Positions 33,841-46,800 of a stretch of 64,000 nt of DNA are shown one piece after another. Position 1 is the stretch's first letter; every line of letters begins with the position of its first letter. A model generated the notes under the pieces. The model was not told the origin of the DNA, made no database searches, and was given only the letters and a program-made list of their open reading frames with translations. Origin of the DNA: Mactra quadrangularis (lineage: Eukaryota; Mollusca; Bivalvia; Venerida; Mactridae); NCBI GenBank assembly GCA_025267735.1, contig CM046299.1:20792232-20856231 (forward strand), in the 5' to 3' direction. The position numbers were made by a program, and so were the translations under genes.

Positions 33841-34436
33841 AAATTAACTCTTTAAGATCTAAGTACGACTACATTCATATGATAATTTCAAAATAATTTT
33901 AGAGTAATATTTTAATTTCTTATGTTCATTTATATCTATAAAAGTAGACCTAACTATTGATCAATTTATGAGATAATTTATTGAATGCCAATGATAGGTT
34001 TATATATGTAATTCAATCTGTTTTTCTGTTAATAGTGTCTTTTATTAGTAACGCACGTGGTACCTCGCGATATTCAAAATACATTGTATATATTTAATAT
34101 GGAATTCAACTGTTAATTGTTTAATATTTATCTCTATACTAAGCTAAGAAAATCAAAATAAGAATGAATCAATTTAAGTCATGCGCTTCTCAAATCTTTC
34201 GAAACTTAAAGATAACAGCTGCAGCGTGTTCAGTAACCTTGAACGTTCCAAAACGTTTCGTAACGGAAGAACTCAACCCATAGACAACTCAAACCGAGAC
34301 AACTTAATCTCCTACTAACGGATTGAGCTGTCCCAACTTTGAGTTGAGTATTGCACGGGTTGAGTCGTCTTCGGGTTGAGTTCTCCCGCACCCATTACGT
34401 TAGCTAACAGTCGTTACTGAACGCAGGGCTGGTTTA

Positions 34437-34600
34437 CTGTCAATCGTAACTATTCAGCAATTTCCGTGATCTGAAAATATTCATCGGACAGACCCGAGTG
34501 TTTAATTGTTACACATTCGGAAAACACTCGGGTATTTCCGTAAATTGACGATAAACGCCGAGCTATCGCCGAGATGATCCGATTGATAGTTACGGAGTAA
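34437..34600. repeat. Dispersed foldback repeat
   Basis: Shares blocks with 29380-29565 and has inverted ends (cgtaactattc and gatagttacgg) and an internal ctcgggt/acccgag pair. Confidence 0.5.
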
Positions 34601-34609
34601 GAGTTTTTG

Positions 34610-35130
34610 ATTTATCGTCTGTTAAATGGGCATGGATTGGAGCCATTTTATTGTTATATTGAAAACACATCTCTAACCTTGACTTATTGGCTCAGATAAT
34701 TAATTTTTCCATTTAAAACATTTTTATGAACATTAAAACCGTAAACAAGACTCAGTATGACTTAGAGTTGTAATATTTATGAAATGTATACATGTAAGTG
34801 CGATTGAAAAACAATATCTTACATTCAGTATCAAAAACTCACGAGATATAAAATTTATATTGGTAACAAGGGCAAACGCCAAACTATAAATACAAAGAAT
34901 TTGTGAGAAGTCGTTTACCATTTGAAACTTCATGGGATTTGAATTTTCCAGGACATATAAGCCTTTATATACATTAAATATTAACTGGATATCTATTGAT
35001 TCGTTCATAAAATTAGTTTTATTGCTCAAATGAAATTCGTTTGTAATTTTGGTTGTGGCCCTAACTTGTACATTGTATAGATGTAAAATAAACGTAATGT
35101 TGTATAAGAAGGTTCGATTTTTAGATTTAT
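34610..35130. other. Intergenic stretch, nothing recognised
   Basis: AT-rich. The minus frame 34733-35029 shows no domain. Confidence 0.35.
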
Positions 35131-35135
35131 TTATT

Positions 35136-35414
35136 TATTGGAGTTAACGCCGTGTCAACACAATTTTAGGTCATTGTACGGCGTCCAGCGCACCTAACCT
35201 AGCTTTCCTGGATCATTGTCTATAACCAGTACTCAGTTACCCTTCCACAAAGCCGGAAACTTCTCCATATTATCTAATCAATGGAGGAAAATCGACATTA
35301 TTGTCAAATTTTCATGGAAGGGTATAACCTCCCCGGGTGGGATTCGAACCCGCACCCCCTCGGGCACGAGTATCAAAATCCCGGCGCGCTACCAACTGCG
35401 CTATCGACCCGGGT
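35136..35414 (-). repeat. SINE family A, full-length copy
   Basis: Reading the minus strand: tRNA-like head (acccgggtcgatagcgcagt, ggtagcgcgccgg) with B box gggttcgaatcccac, then a body with ggaggaaaatcgacatt and tail gtgttgacacggcgttaact. Pol III A and B boxes are intact. Confidence 0.85.
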
Positions 35415-35439
35415 TCGATTTTTAGAAGAGGCTTTCGTG

Positions 35440-35693
35440 CAGCTTGGTCATGCAATAATTCCTACAGCCATTCTCACTCCTACCACTGATTCTGAACCAT
35501 GCATTAATCACTTTCGCATCTGCTTCCTGGTCCTTCAGTAGGCATACTGAGCTAATAGGATAAAGTTTCTTGCTCAAGGAACCAATGGTGTAGGTTTTGG
35601 GTGGGATTCGAGCCAACCTTGGGCTTGCTACCCATTACCCAATGATTACCTGTCTAACGTCGTAGTCGCTCGGCCACGGTGACGGCCGCTCTT
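35440..35693 (-). repeat. SINE family C copy
   Basis: The minus strand reads tggccgagcgactacgacgt for the head, ggctcgaatcccacccaaa near the B box, and a tail with ccttgagcaagaaactttat. Confidence 0.6.
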
Positions 35694-35699
35694 AGAAAC

Positions 35700-36440
35700 T
35701 AGTTAACAGCTAAATCAGGAGATTTAGACTTTCCAGTCTGCTTCTATCACATGTCTTAGGTACAAAACTCAACTTTTCCTTCGCCACAGTGGAATATGTT
35801 TCTCGCTATGACTCTGTATGTTGGACAGTCACATCAAAAGTTCAAATGTACCTTGATAACTGCTACCAAAGGGTACTTAGACGAGTCCTAAACATAAACA
35901 CATCACTGCACATGAATTACTCAACTCCAGATCATATAAAGGGTGTCATATTAAGTTGCTTATTATGAATGCTTCGGACTAGCTGGGCATTGCCAATGAC
36001 ATCATAAATTGCCAGCCCCAATATTTGTTCTGTGGACCGCATTTATGGGAAACAAAACCGATATCAACCTAGAGTGCTACAATGGTAAACAGATTGATGA
36101 CACAGGCTGCGGCTGCAAGTCCTGGTCGAAACTAGGAATATGTTTGAAAGTAGATTCTTTGAATGTGAAGACAAACTGAGATACTAAAAATCTGCTCAGT
36201 AAGATATCACGTTGTTTAAAACATACGAAACTAGTTCCGGAAAGTTTGAAATACTGTTGTTTGAAACAAAGGCACTAGACAACATCCATTGTAATGGTAC
36301 TTGAAAACCCTCAAGCACAAACTAGAGGGGATTTTAACTGGTAATAACAACATTCTGTATGTATGATCCCTACAATAGCGAGATATCGGATTAAGATTAA
36401 TTTTATCATAAAGTTGATTATAGATTTTAAGATGCTAATC
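35700..36440. other. Intergenic stretch, nothing recognised
   Basis: No open frame with support. A stretch near 35750-36150 has balanced composition and could be a decayed retroelement fragment, but no motif is readable. Confidence 0.3.
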
Positions 36441-36446
36441 TTTTGT

Positions 36447-36523
36447 CAATCTGATTAAAACCCGATCTAAAATTTTCCGCTCGCCTACTCGCTGCTCTAC
36501 AGGATATCTGTTTACGGAGATTG
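36447..36523. repeat. Short element with CAATCT/AGATTG ends, copy 2
   Basis: Nearly matches 18048-18143 (caatctgattaaaacccgat ... ctgtttacggagattg) with an internal deletion. Confidence 0.6.
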
Positions 36524-36677
36524 ATCTTTTGTCTACTTTAAGTGTCATAAGAATTATTTATCGTCAATAACAACGTACGAGTACACAGAATTATCATTGG
36601 GTAGCCTTGGTTGGTTCAAATCTCATCCCAAATCCACATCGTTGTTTGTTGTTGTTTTTTTATCCTTACTGCATATT

Positions 36678-37284
36678 ACCATTCTCGTACCCCGAGGTTA
36701 TCAAGATTCTCGATCTAGTATCGAGACTCTTATTAGGCTATGGGAACGAGAATGGCATAGTGCTGGAGGACCAGGAAGTAGACTCGAGGGTATATGATTC
36801 AGGTTGTAAGAACTTGTTTTACGATCGACCTGAAATGGATTTTTCACAATTATAATAAAATGCATGTATACACACAGATAATGGTAAAACTCATATTTAT
36901 ATACAGACAGACTCTGTCGACACGGCCTTGATCAATTGACGTGTACCCAGAAGTTAATGAAATACATGTGTAGTTAATTCAACACAGTGACAGTTGTTCC
37001 AAACGTTTTACTTGCATGACTGCACCGAAACCCGACAACAATCGTTAGACTTAAACTATTTTCCACCTCACTGAAGCCATATATTATGGACAAAAAGGAA
37101 TCCTTTGGTCAACTAAGGACATATAGTCGTAGTATAAGAACAATTAAGCCAGATATAATTATAATGAATAGAATCAATTAAGCACCAGAATTTAGGCCTA
37201 TTTAGCTAGACATGCATTCTCGTTCCAAGAGTGTCGCAGGATTCTCAATACTAGATAACCTCGGGGTACGAGAATGCTAGACAT
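36678..37284. repeat. Pair of inverted ACGAGAATG hairpins
   Basis: Segments 36680-36755 and 37212-37280 both start cattctcgt or similar and end acgagaatg. They share cgaggttatc/gataacctcg in opposite orientation. Between them is a fragment of SINE family C (about 36760-36855). Confidence 0.5.
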
Positions 37285-37289
37285 GTAGC

Positions 37290-37850
37290 CTGTGGTGGTT
37301 TAATTGGTACCAAAAAAACATAGGGCATAGACCCTAGGCAGAAACACATAGATAGCCTACCATGTTTTCTATGTCTCCGGTCTTAGGGTCCTAAATTTTT
37401 TCACCACTGATCGTCAAATATAAAAAAATGCTTGTCTCACAAAACAATAGTTAATTGAATAAGTAATCACCATTGTGGACCAGGAACGTACAGACTAATT
37501 TGGCTAATTTTAGCATCGATTTTCATGACATAAAAATCTGGGGGGGTTTTGTGTTTAATACCAATCAGAAATAATAGGCTAACACTAGATCGATATAAAA
37601 TTTACATTTTCAAATAAATCTTCCGTATCCATTTCTGTAAAATGTCATTTGAGTACCAACAATTACTTCAAGTACGGATTCAACACCCTTAGTGGGCTTA
37701 CCTCATTTTGGTGCAGACGACGCTGTGTCGATAACGATATTTTATCGTAGTCGACTTTAGTTTATTGATCTGAGTCAACAGAGCGCATATCAATGTAAAC
37801 AAAGGGTCTAGTGAATCAGAGTGAAAATAAAATTGCAAGAAGAAGGAATA
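37290..37850 (+). promoter_or_regulatory. Upstream/promoter side of the receptor gene
   Basis: The 560 bp before the receptor ATG. No TATA box is evident at a conventional distance. A purine-rich leader (aagaagaaggaata) precedes the ATG. Promoter role is inferred from position; an upstream untranslated exon cannot be excluded. Confidence 0.35.
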
Positions 37851-37890
37851 ATGTTATTTACCGTTATTTTCGCTGCAATCCTTCAAATAG
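37851..37890 (+). CDS. Receptor exon 1, signal peptide
   Basis: ATG at 37851; [13 protein letters not shown] then phase-1 donor atag|gtaagt. The hydrophobic core continues across the junction as GFASDGD, with cleavage plausible after Ala16 or Ser17. Confidence 0.85.
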
Positions 37891-40800
37891 GTAAGTAATT
37901 AATTACTGGTTTATGTTTTATCATTAGAAAATTGCGAAATTATATTTTTAATTGTTTATTTTGTCAATTTAAAAGCAGTTTATTTATTAAATGTCGAATA
38001 TGAAACTGTTACAATAATTGACGTTGACTGTGGAAGAATCACAATCGGCGTGAATCGCTCGTGAAAGTCATGGATCGATATCAAAACCTGACTAACCTAC
38101 AGTATTTATATATATACATTGTCTCTGAGTTGTGTGCTATTTGTCCTTCATTCCTAAAATGTTATGCAATGTGCAAATAATAATAAAAAAGGCAGACACA
38201 TTTTTATGACTTTCAATCTCTGCAGTTACTATCTTTATCTTTACAACATTGGAACCACTGCGGAATAATGTGTTGGGGGAGTGTGCTGTGGGCAGCCGCG
38301 ACCTGGGAGAGCAGATTATTGTTAGTTTTTTTTTTGTTTCAACTGACTCATTTACTGCTTGTCACTTTTGTGGGGAAATTCCGAATTAACATCCTTATTT
38401 TTCTCTAAAGCCATATTAAATTAGATTTAATAACTACATATCACTGCTATTTATTCATGTATCATGTACAAAATCATTAAAAAAAGTTGGTAGACGATTG
38501 AAACTGTTTGTCACAGTGATTGCCTTTAATTTAACTGACAGATCACCATTTACTGACATGGTCATTATGACCCCAGATCATGATTCATCTAAACTCAGTG
38601 TCTATGAATCATGTATGGAATTAATCAGACTTTTTTCCCTGTCAATTTAATTTGTGAATTTTATGACCTACTGTATTCTACTATGAAAATTTGAAACATG
38701 CGGGTGTTTTTTTATTATAAAATATTCAAAGTGACAAAGTTTTATTTTAAGAATATCACTGTAATGAGAATAAAAGCACATCCTACACATTTTCCTATAA
38801 AATTTTTCATAAATATAAAATGAGTCGCCTAAATTATAATTAATACACATGTATATGATGACTATATTTTGAAGTATAAATAATCTTGTAAAGGTCTTAA
38901 GGTCTGGTCAAATATATATCAGTTAAATAAAGGGAGACACATGTTGTAGGATATTGCATGTCTTCTACACCTGACATTATTTCCAAACAGCCATTAAAAT
39001 GCATTTAGTAATTGCTGAATCAGTCATCATGTGTTTAGCTTGTAATTGCCATTGCAATGCCGCAACTGAAAGTGTTACAGATGTCATATTTGAAGTTCTG
39101 TTTAAAACTACAGGGCTCAACATTAATTAAAAAAAAGGTGCCCAGTTGGACACCCAGCTATATATTTACTTGCCTGAACAAAATGTTCAGTAGAAATAAC
39201 AACTTGCCTACACCTAAATTTATGTTGTCAGACAATCAGAGGCAATTGGGTGACCTTTGATGTTGAGCCCTGAAACCTTCATTTTTTCTTATCAAAAGTT
39301 ACTTATTATTTATCCTAAAATGCTTATTTTTTTCAGGGTTTGCATCAGATGGAGATATTTCTATAAGTATACAAAATAGAGTAGTATTGTTGGGAACTAA
39401 TATTTCATTTCGATGTGAAATTGTTAGGAATATATCAACGGGACAAGAACTTGTAGATGAGTCCCATGAAATCGAATGGTGGTTCACAGCCCTCAACTCT
39501 GATATATCTGTGTTAATACTAGGCAAAGATGCCAACACTTCAACTGTAATTAATTCTAGTACTGAAGATGACAATGTTATAAAATATCAAAGAGAAGTTT
39601 GGCCTGATCTCACAATTAATAATATCCAAGCTAAAGATGCAGGAACTTATACTTGTAAACTTCTAAATCTTGGAAAATCTACATCAGGACAGTTATATGT
39701 TATTGGTAAGTCATAGTTTAAGTGCAGTTTAAAGTCTTTTTCCATATACATTACATGTTCTGCAGACTCTTCAATTTTGTATAATAAACCCTGAATCATT
39801 GAAATCCCCTTCAGACAGGTGATCCCTCTCACTCACAGTATCTATTTTCAGCTTGATGAAGTGGAACAACTGTAGGTAAATTTTTTGCTCATGAAAATAA
39901 ACAGAGCCCCTAATGGGGATCAAACCATGGACCTCTCAATCCCTGAGCATGAGTCCTACCACTGGATTACTGCTCCTACAGAACAAATCACAATCTATTT
40001 GTCTATAATATGATTAGCCTCTTAGATTCTCCATCATAATAATATAAATGTCCTATAATATACCATGATAGTTCTGAAAGGTTTGTACTTTTTTGTCTGA
40101 AATGTCTATCTCCTAAGTCCCTTATTTAGTATTAGTTACAAGCTTTGCATTGCAAATGGTATAAAGCTATGTTATAGAGAAATGTTAGATCTGCATGGAG
40201 CTTTTAGATGGAATGATGGTTCTAACCTACTTGTATGTTTCTTAAATCTGTATTAAATGACTAGCAGACTATTGATGTGAAACTCACAAAATATGGTTAA
40301 GATCATTTCAATGTTGGTATAGAAGTAGTGTGTCTGTAGGGAATGACTTATACATCACATGTACATCATAATCCATTTGTCTACAATGTGATTAACCTCA
40401 CAGATTCTCTGTAAGATGCTGACTTTCCATTAACAACTTAGTAGAAATATTGTCTTTATAATGTATAATCTTCATTTATTATTTCTATATATCATAAATG
40501 AGAGAGAGAAAGTATTGTTATATGAGGTAGAATCATGATGAAATCAATACTTACTCTGAAGCTAGCATTATACAATGACCTTATTAAAAATTTATAATGT
40601 ATACTGGTACCATACATGTCTCTAGTGATGTATGTTGTATGTCGACTACTTACAGATCTCTACTCTTTACAACTCATTGTAAATGATTTTTAAATGACTG
40701 TAAAATGATATTTTTAAATGAAAACTTTTAAATTGAAACTATTGTTTTTACCATTTTTTTTTGGTTTCCATTTATTGTATTGACAATGTTCATTATGTTG

Positions 40801-43800
40801 TTATTAGATCTGTAAGTCCTATTTCATTAGTAAGTGAGTTTGTAGAACTTTAGAATAATGCTCTTTTTATATTTGAACTACTGTAGACTATTGCTGATCC
40901 ATACAATGGTATCATCATTATCATGTTTTGTAAAACTTGGTCAATATTTTTTATCATGGCTTTTTAGCTACTTTTGATTATAACTTTAGTATATAAAGAT
41001 CTAAGTCATAATGGTAATATCATAATTACATGTTTGTAACTTATTTTGTGGGACACTCAGGGGACCTGTCCTATACCTTTATATTACTGATGTATCTCAT
41101 CATGGTTGTGCTCTTACCTTGTAAACAATGAAACAATGGTCTTGTCAGAGGCAATGTCTCTCTTACATTAAATGTACATACAGTAGAAGCTTGGAACACC
41201 ACACAACACCAGGACTAACAATACTGTCCAGTTTTCTCAACTGTCCAGTGTTCTCAACTGTGCAGTTTTCTCAACTGTCTAGTGTTCTCAACTGTCCAGT
41301 TTTATCAACTGTCCAGTGTTCTCAACTGTGCAGTTTTCTCAACTGTGCAGTTTTCTCAACTGTCCAGTGTTCTCAACTGCCCAGTGTTCTCAACTGTCCA
41401 GTGTTCTCAACTGTCCAGTGTTCTCAACTGTCCAGTGTTCTTGCTTGTCCAGTGTTCTTTACTGTCCAGTTTTCTCAACTGTTCAGTGTTCTCAACTGTT
41501 CAGTGTTCTCAGCTGTTCAGTGTTCTCAACTGTCCAGTGTTCTCAACTGTCCTGTGTTCTCAACTGTCCAGTGTTCTCAACTGTCCATTGTTCTCAACTG
41601 TCCAATGATCTCAACTGTCCAATGATCTCAACTGTCCAGTGTTCTCAACTGTCCAGTTTTATCGTCTGTACAGTTTTATCAACTGTCCAATGATCCCAAC
41701 TGTCCAGTGTTCTCAATTGGCTAATTTTCTCAATAGTCAAGTTTTCTTAATGTTACATTATAACTTTGAATTTTGTTTGGACCAAACATTTTGTGCAGTT
41801 TTCTCAACTTATAGTTTTTCTCAGCATGTAAAATTCTCAGCTTCTACTATACATGAAATGACCGGCAACTATCAACCTATACTTAGCTGTTATAAAAAGG
41901 TCATTTGTTTGTCTTAATAATCTATGTCTATTTACAATAGTAAAATAAGATATGAGGTTTCAATCAAAAACCTACCTTACATACACACTGTAAAGTACTA
42001 GTTTAAATATTGTATAGTACATCTACTTTTATTTATACAGTATGTTAAAATGAAATATTTTCTCATATAAGTGTTATATTTATATGTGAGACATTTTTAA
42101 TGGGAATCTATTGTGAACATCTTTATTATGAATTATTCATAATGAATAGACATATGAATATATGGGTTGAATACTTTAACTTCACCATTATTCTATATTC
42201 AGAATATAGATGGTAGTGAAATTAGAGTATTTGACCCATATATTCATATGACAAGGGCTGTGGATCGTTCAGCTAGTGGCAATCCCATCCAAACGATGAT
42301 TCATTCGTATCGATTCACAAATCGAACCACGAATCACTTGTTAATTGAGAAGCATACAGGAATTCATGTAATAACAAAAATAAGTGAAGAATTATAGTTC
42401 AAGCTTTTACTATAATAGAAAAAAAACCTTGTACTGCAAACATTTCTATTATTATTGTTTATTTTCCGATTTATTCTGTAATCAAGTGGTGTGCAAAGTA
42501 TGTAAGTAAAAGTTTTGAGTTTTCATTTGTAGTTCGGCTTGTGATAATTAAGCTGAAAATGTTCTAAAGTGTTTTTCTAAAAATAGATCGCGATCAGACC
42601 ATTTCGGATGTGACGAATATTCATACTTGATTTTCTGGTCAGAATGGCGAATATCCAAGTACTCTGATACTGGCAGCAGCCCTACATATGACTATTCATT
42701 TAAAGTAAAGAAACAGTATTTGTCACACCTTAACTTGATGATATGAATTATCTAATATCATCTAAATATTATTTTTATTGTTACCAACTAACACTCACAA
42801 ATATTAATATTTGTAGTCTTATTTTCTATTGCAAGCTTGGTCATTTTTTCAAATTTTTGGGCGGTAATTTGGAATTTAGGTTGCCATGGGCAATGAAACA
42901 TATCGCAGGCTTAGTGCAAATCAGTAATAACTTACTCATTTTGTATTGAGTAACAATCATTTTGTGCTAAGCCTGTGAAATGTTAATCTTTGATCTGATC
43001 AGTACTTTTTCTACTAGTACAAAACACATACCGGTATATAGCTGTAAATCTGTAAATAAGGAACAAAGAAAACTTTTATTTTATCCTACTTAAGTCAAGC
43101 CAAAACTTAACATACAATATACAAGATGTATAAGAAATATAGGTCTTCCAAGATAATTTCCCTTCAGTTACGGTCTGTAACCATCTTGGTATCATCAAGT
43201 ACTTATATTTAGTACAAGGATCATAAGTTATATAACTTGTATCCAAACCAGACATTGTATCATTAATAATGTACATATATGTACTAAAATAACAATGGTT
43301 GAGAACATTTAGTATAACAGTTTTACTCTCCAATACATCGGTTCGAAAGATTCACTCGTTCACTATCTACCTCTGCTAAAATACTACATGCAAACTGATA
43401 TTTCTATTTTTAGACAGAGCCACATAAACATTTAAATTGCATGACTGTCACATGATTTTTAAAAATAGATGCAAAAAAATTCTCACGCCTGTAATTTCAA
43501 AATGTCGAAATGCAAAGATGTTGGACAGTTTTGCATTAGTTAGATAGTGGAAAATTTACAAAAACGATCTTTTTAAACTTGTATCTCTGATCTTTTAACT
43601 GTAAACATAGAGCAACTTTTTGAACTTAAATAAGTGTAGCCACGCTATATATGACGTCATACGAGGTTGCATTCGTCACTAGCATGATCATACCATATAA
43701 GGCGTTGTTTACCCGGTCAACCAATGAAAATGCGTATAAAGTTTTTTCAGCTAAATTGAAATTTGCTAAACTTTCATTGGTCGTTCAAAGGTTCATAGTA

Positions 43801-46800
43801 AAGGTCAATATCATAAATCGACTAGTTTTAATGCAGCGGGTGAATGTAATGTATTCACTGAGCTGCGAGGGGAGCGTATAACAGTTAATACACTGTGAGG
43901 ATATGACTGCAGTCTTTGTTGATAGTTTCTCTGAATAGTGTACTAGAATGAAATCAGACTAAAATACATGATAAGTGGATCTCTTGCACTTTAGCTGACT
44001 GAAAACTATCACACAACGAGTCTGTCTGTGTCTCTGGTTATTGAAGCTTGACTTGACTTGTTCCAGATTTTAAGATCATGTTTTGAATAAGCACCATATC
44101 TGAGTCCTAAGTGCAGTTGGTAGTGGGCCGAGATTTTGAATCTAGTTTCTCAAAGAGGGTATGAGTTCTAATCCTACCAGGGGCTGTTTAGCTTTCCTTG
44201 AAAATTTGACAATCATGTTAATTTTTCTCTATTAATAAGGTATATTGAGATGTTGCTGGCCTTGTGGAAGGGTAGGTGAGTACTCGTTATAGACAAGGGT
44301 CAAGGAAAAGCTAGGTTAGGTGCTCTTGCCACCGCAAAATAACTTAAATTGTGTTGAGACTGCATTAAACCCATTATAGTAAAATATGTGTCTGCTGTAA
44401 GCTTTTCAGTCAGATTACAAAGCCAGCATCATTACAACTACTTTGTCAGTACGCTTCATTAACATCATTTTAGATGTTAAAGTGTAGATAGAATATTCTC
44501 ATTGTATATTTTCATGGAATAGATACAAAACTTTTACGATAAAATATAGAAGAATTTATCTCAATTTTATTGATGCAATCTGTGCTATGAATTATATATC
44601 ATTCAGAAAATGTTAAATGGCTGACATTAAATAGTTCTTTATCAATTTAATATGTAGTTTTAAACATGGCAACAATTTGTAACCAAGTAACCACCCACTT
44701 TTAATGGTTGTATATTTTCTATGTGACAATGCATCATTCTAACTTTAATGGTTGTAGCCCTAGCCACTCCTTGTCAATTAAGTGTATTGATGTTATCAAT
44801 TTTAGATAAAGTCTGAGTATTCACTGAGTTAGTTCAGTTAGGAATTAGTCTGATTTGGAGGCCAGAGTCATGGGTCCGATACCCAGTTGGGATGAACTTT
44901 GTGTTACCAACTGAGGTAGTTCAGTCAGGAATGGTTCTGATTGGGAAGCCAGAGCCATGAGTCCAATTCCCAGTTGGAACCAAGTTGTGTATCACTGAGT
45001 TAGTTCAGTCAGGAATGGTTCTGATTGGGAAGCCAGAGCCATGGGTCCAATTCCCAGTTGGAACCAAGTTGTGTATCACTAAGTTAGTTCAGTCAGGAAT
45101 GGTTCTGATTGGGAAGCCAGAGCCATGGGTCCAATTCCCAGTTGGAACCAAGTTGTGTATCACTGAGTTAGTTCAGTCAGGAATGGTTCTGATTGGGAAG
45201 TCAGAGCCATGGGTCCAATTCCCAGTTGGAACCAAGTTGTGTATCCACTGAGTTAGTTCTGTCAGGAATTGGTCTGATTGGCAAGTCAGAGCCATGAGTC
45301 CAATTCCCAGTTGGAACCAAGTTGTGTTTCACTGAGTTAGTTCAGTCAGGAATTGGTCTGATTGGCAAGTCAGAGCCATGGGTCCAATTCCCAGTTGGAA
45401 CCAAGTTTGTGTTACTAACTGTGGTAGATTAGTCAAGAGTAGGTATGATGTGTATCCTGATGTGAAGGGTTCAATTCTCAGATGGGACTGTATAGATTAT
45501 TTTATAGATTCTGGTGAAATATTTTCTTCTGTCATAATCTATGTTACTTCTATATTAAGTAGGGCAGCTGTCATCAACTGGCCGCGGCATGTAGTTAGTA
45601 CTGGTTAAAAGTTTGTACAGGGTTTGAGACTAGCACTGTCCCAGGATTCGTGGATCCTAAAATCTTGGTAGGAATCCAATTGATGCTTAATTAGGGTTTC
45701 TATCACGATCCCTATAAATTGTCCTGTTCTTACACAAATTTGAGTTGCCATGAATTGTTTATTTCAATTTGTGATTGCAAATCTGTATCTAAGAATTGGA
45801 GGATTCTCTAACATTAGGGAGGAATCTCTGAAAAAGTGAAATAGTAATTTAGGGTTCCCTTTGGATCCCTGTTAAATACAGTAAGTATCAAACTCTGATT
45901 TGTGTCCAGAAATTCTGCTTCAATATGACTTATTTCCTCATGACAAAAATAGGCTTAAAGCCAGTCATTGCTTTAAGAATTTCACTTGCCTGAAATATGA
46001 AGTTTAATTGTTCCCGGCACCATTATCAACTAGCCTGACTGTAAAAAAGTAACTAAATTTCACTATCCCATATTGATTTTTTACTAGTCTAAGGTGGGTT
46101 AAATTCATGACTGAAAACACCATAAATTGATTTCCAGTTTTTTGTTTTGATTAAGTTTGTCACATAAAATTGCCAGCTGATTGATCATTGTTGCATCTTT
46201 GTTGTTTGATATGGTTGGATGATTAAATGGTACCACATTGTAGGAAAAATATTATAACAACCCTTTCTTTCAAAATTTTGGAATTAATGTGATTTTGGTT
46301 CGCAACAGATGGTAGTGAGTGACAAGTTCTAAAAAAATCAATGATTTGAAAAGTTTAACCATGCAGGAAACGCCTCATGCTTAACATTGTTGCTGAACGA
46401 ACAACATCATGTGATGAAAATCAATACTGAAAACATTTCTCAGTCTAACCACTAACTCTCTACTCAATGTTTATTTCTCTGACAGTCTAAATAGCTTCTA
46501 GTGTCTATAGCTTCAGGGCTTTTGTTCTATAAAAAGCTCACGTGGCAGACTGTGAATTTAATGACTCATTTATTAGTGAGGTTTTATGCAAATTAGGTTA
46601 GGTTTGAATTAAGGCAACACATTTGGTACCTGAGACCCTTTTAAAGATTAAGGTCTGGAGAATACTAGCATGTGTTCAATGGAAATGGGATCAATCTTTG
46701 TTGTTTTTTTATATTTTTATATTAATTAAGCAGAGAAATCAATACCACACACCCATTTATTTTTAATAATTGCCTTTGTTAAGAAACCCTACTGAATTTA

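Noticed and set aside
33431..33896. Cys/Leu-rich frames on both strands
   Set aside because: Derived from the 37-bp minisatellite.
41128..41917. Overlapping open frames rich in FSTVQCSQL repeats
   Set aside because: They arise from the 17-bp minisatellite, which keeps all three frames open; no splice or domain evidence.
42167..42397. 76-codon frame as an additional receptor exon
   Set aside because: It starts inside a palindrome, has no acceptor/donor of fitting phase, and exons 2 and 3 already join in phase.
44815..45435. CRISPR-like array of spaced repeats
   Set aside because: Units are contiguous without unique spacers, in a eukaryotic intron; better explained as tRNA-like tandem repeat.
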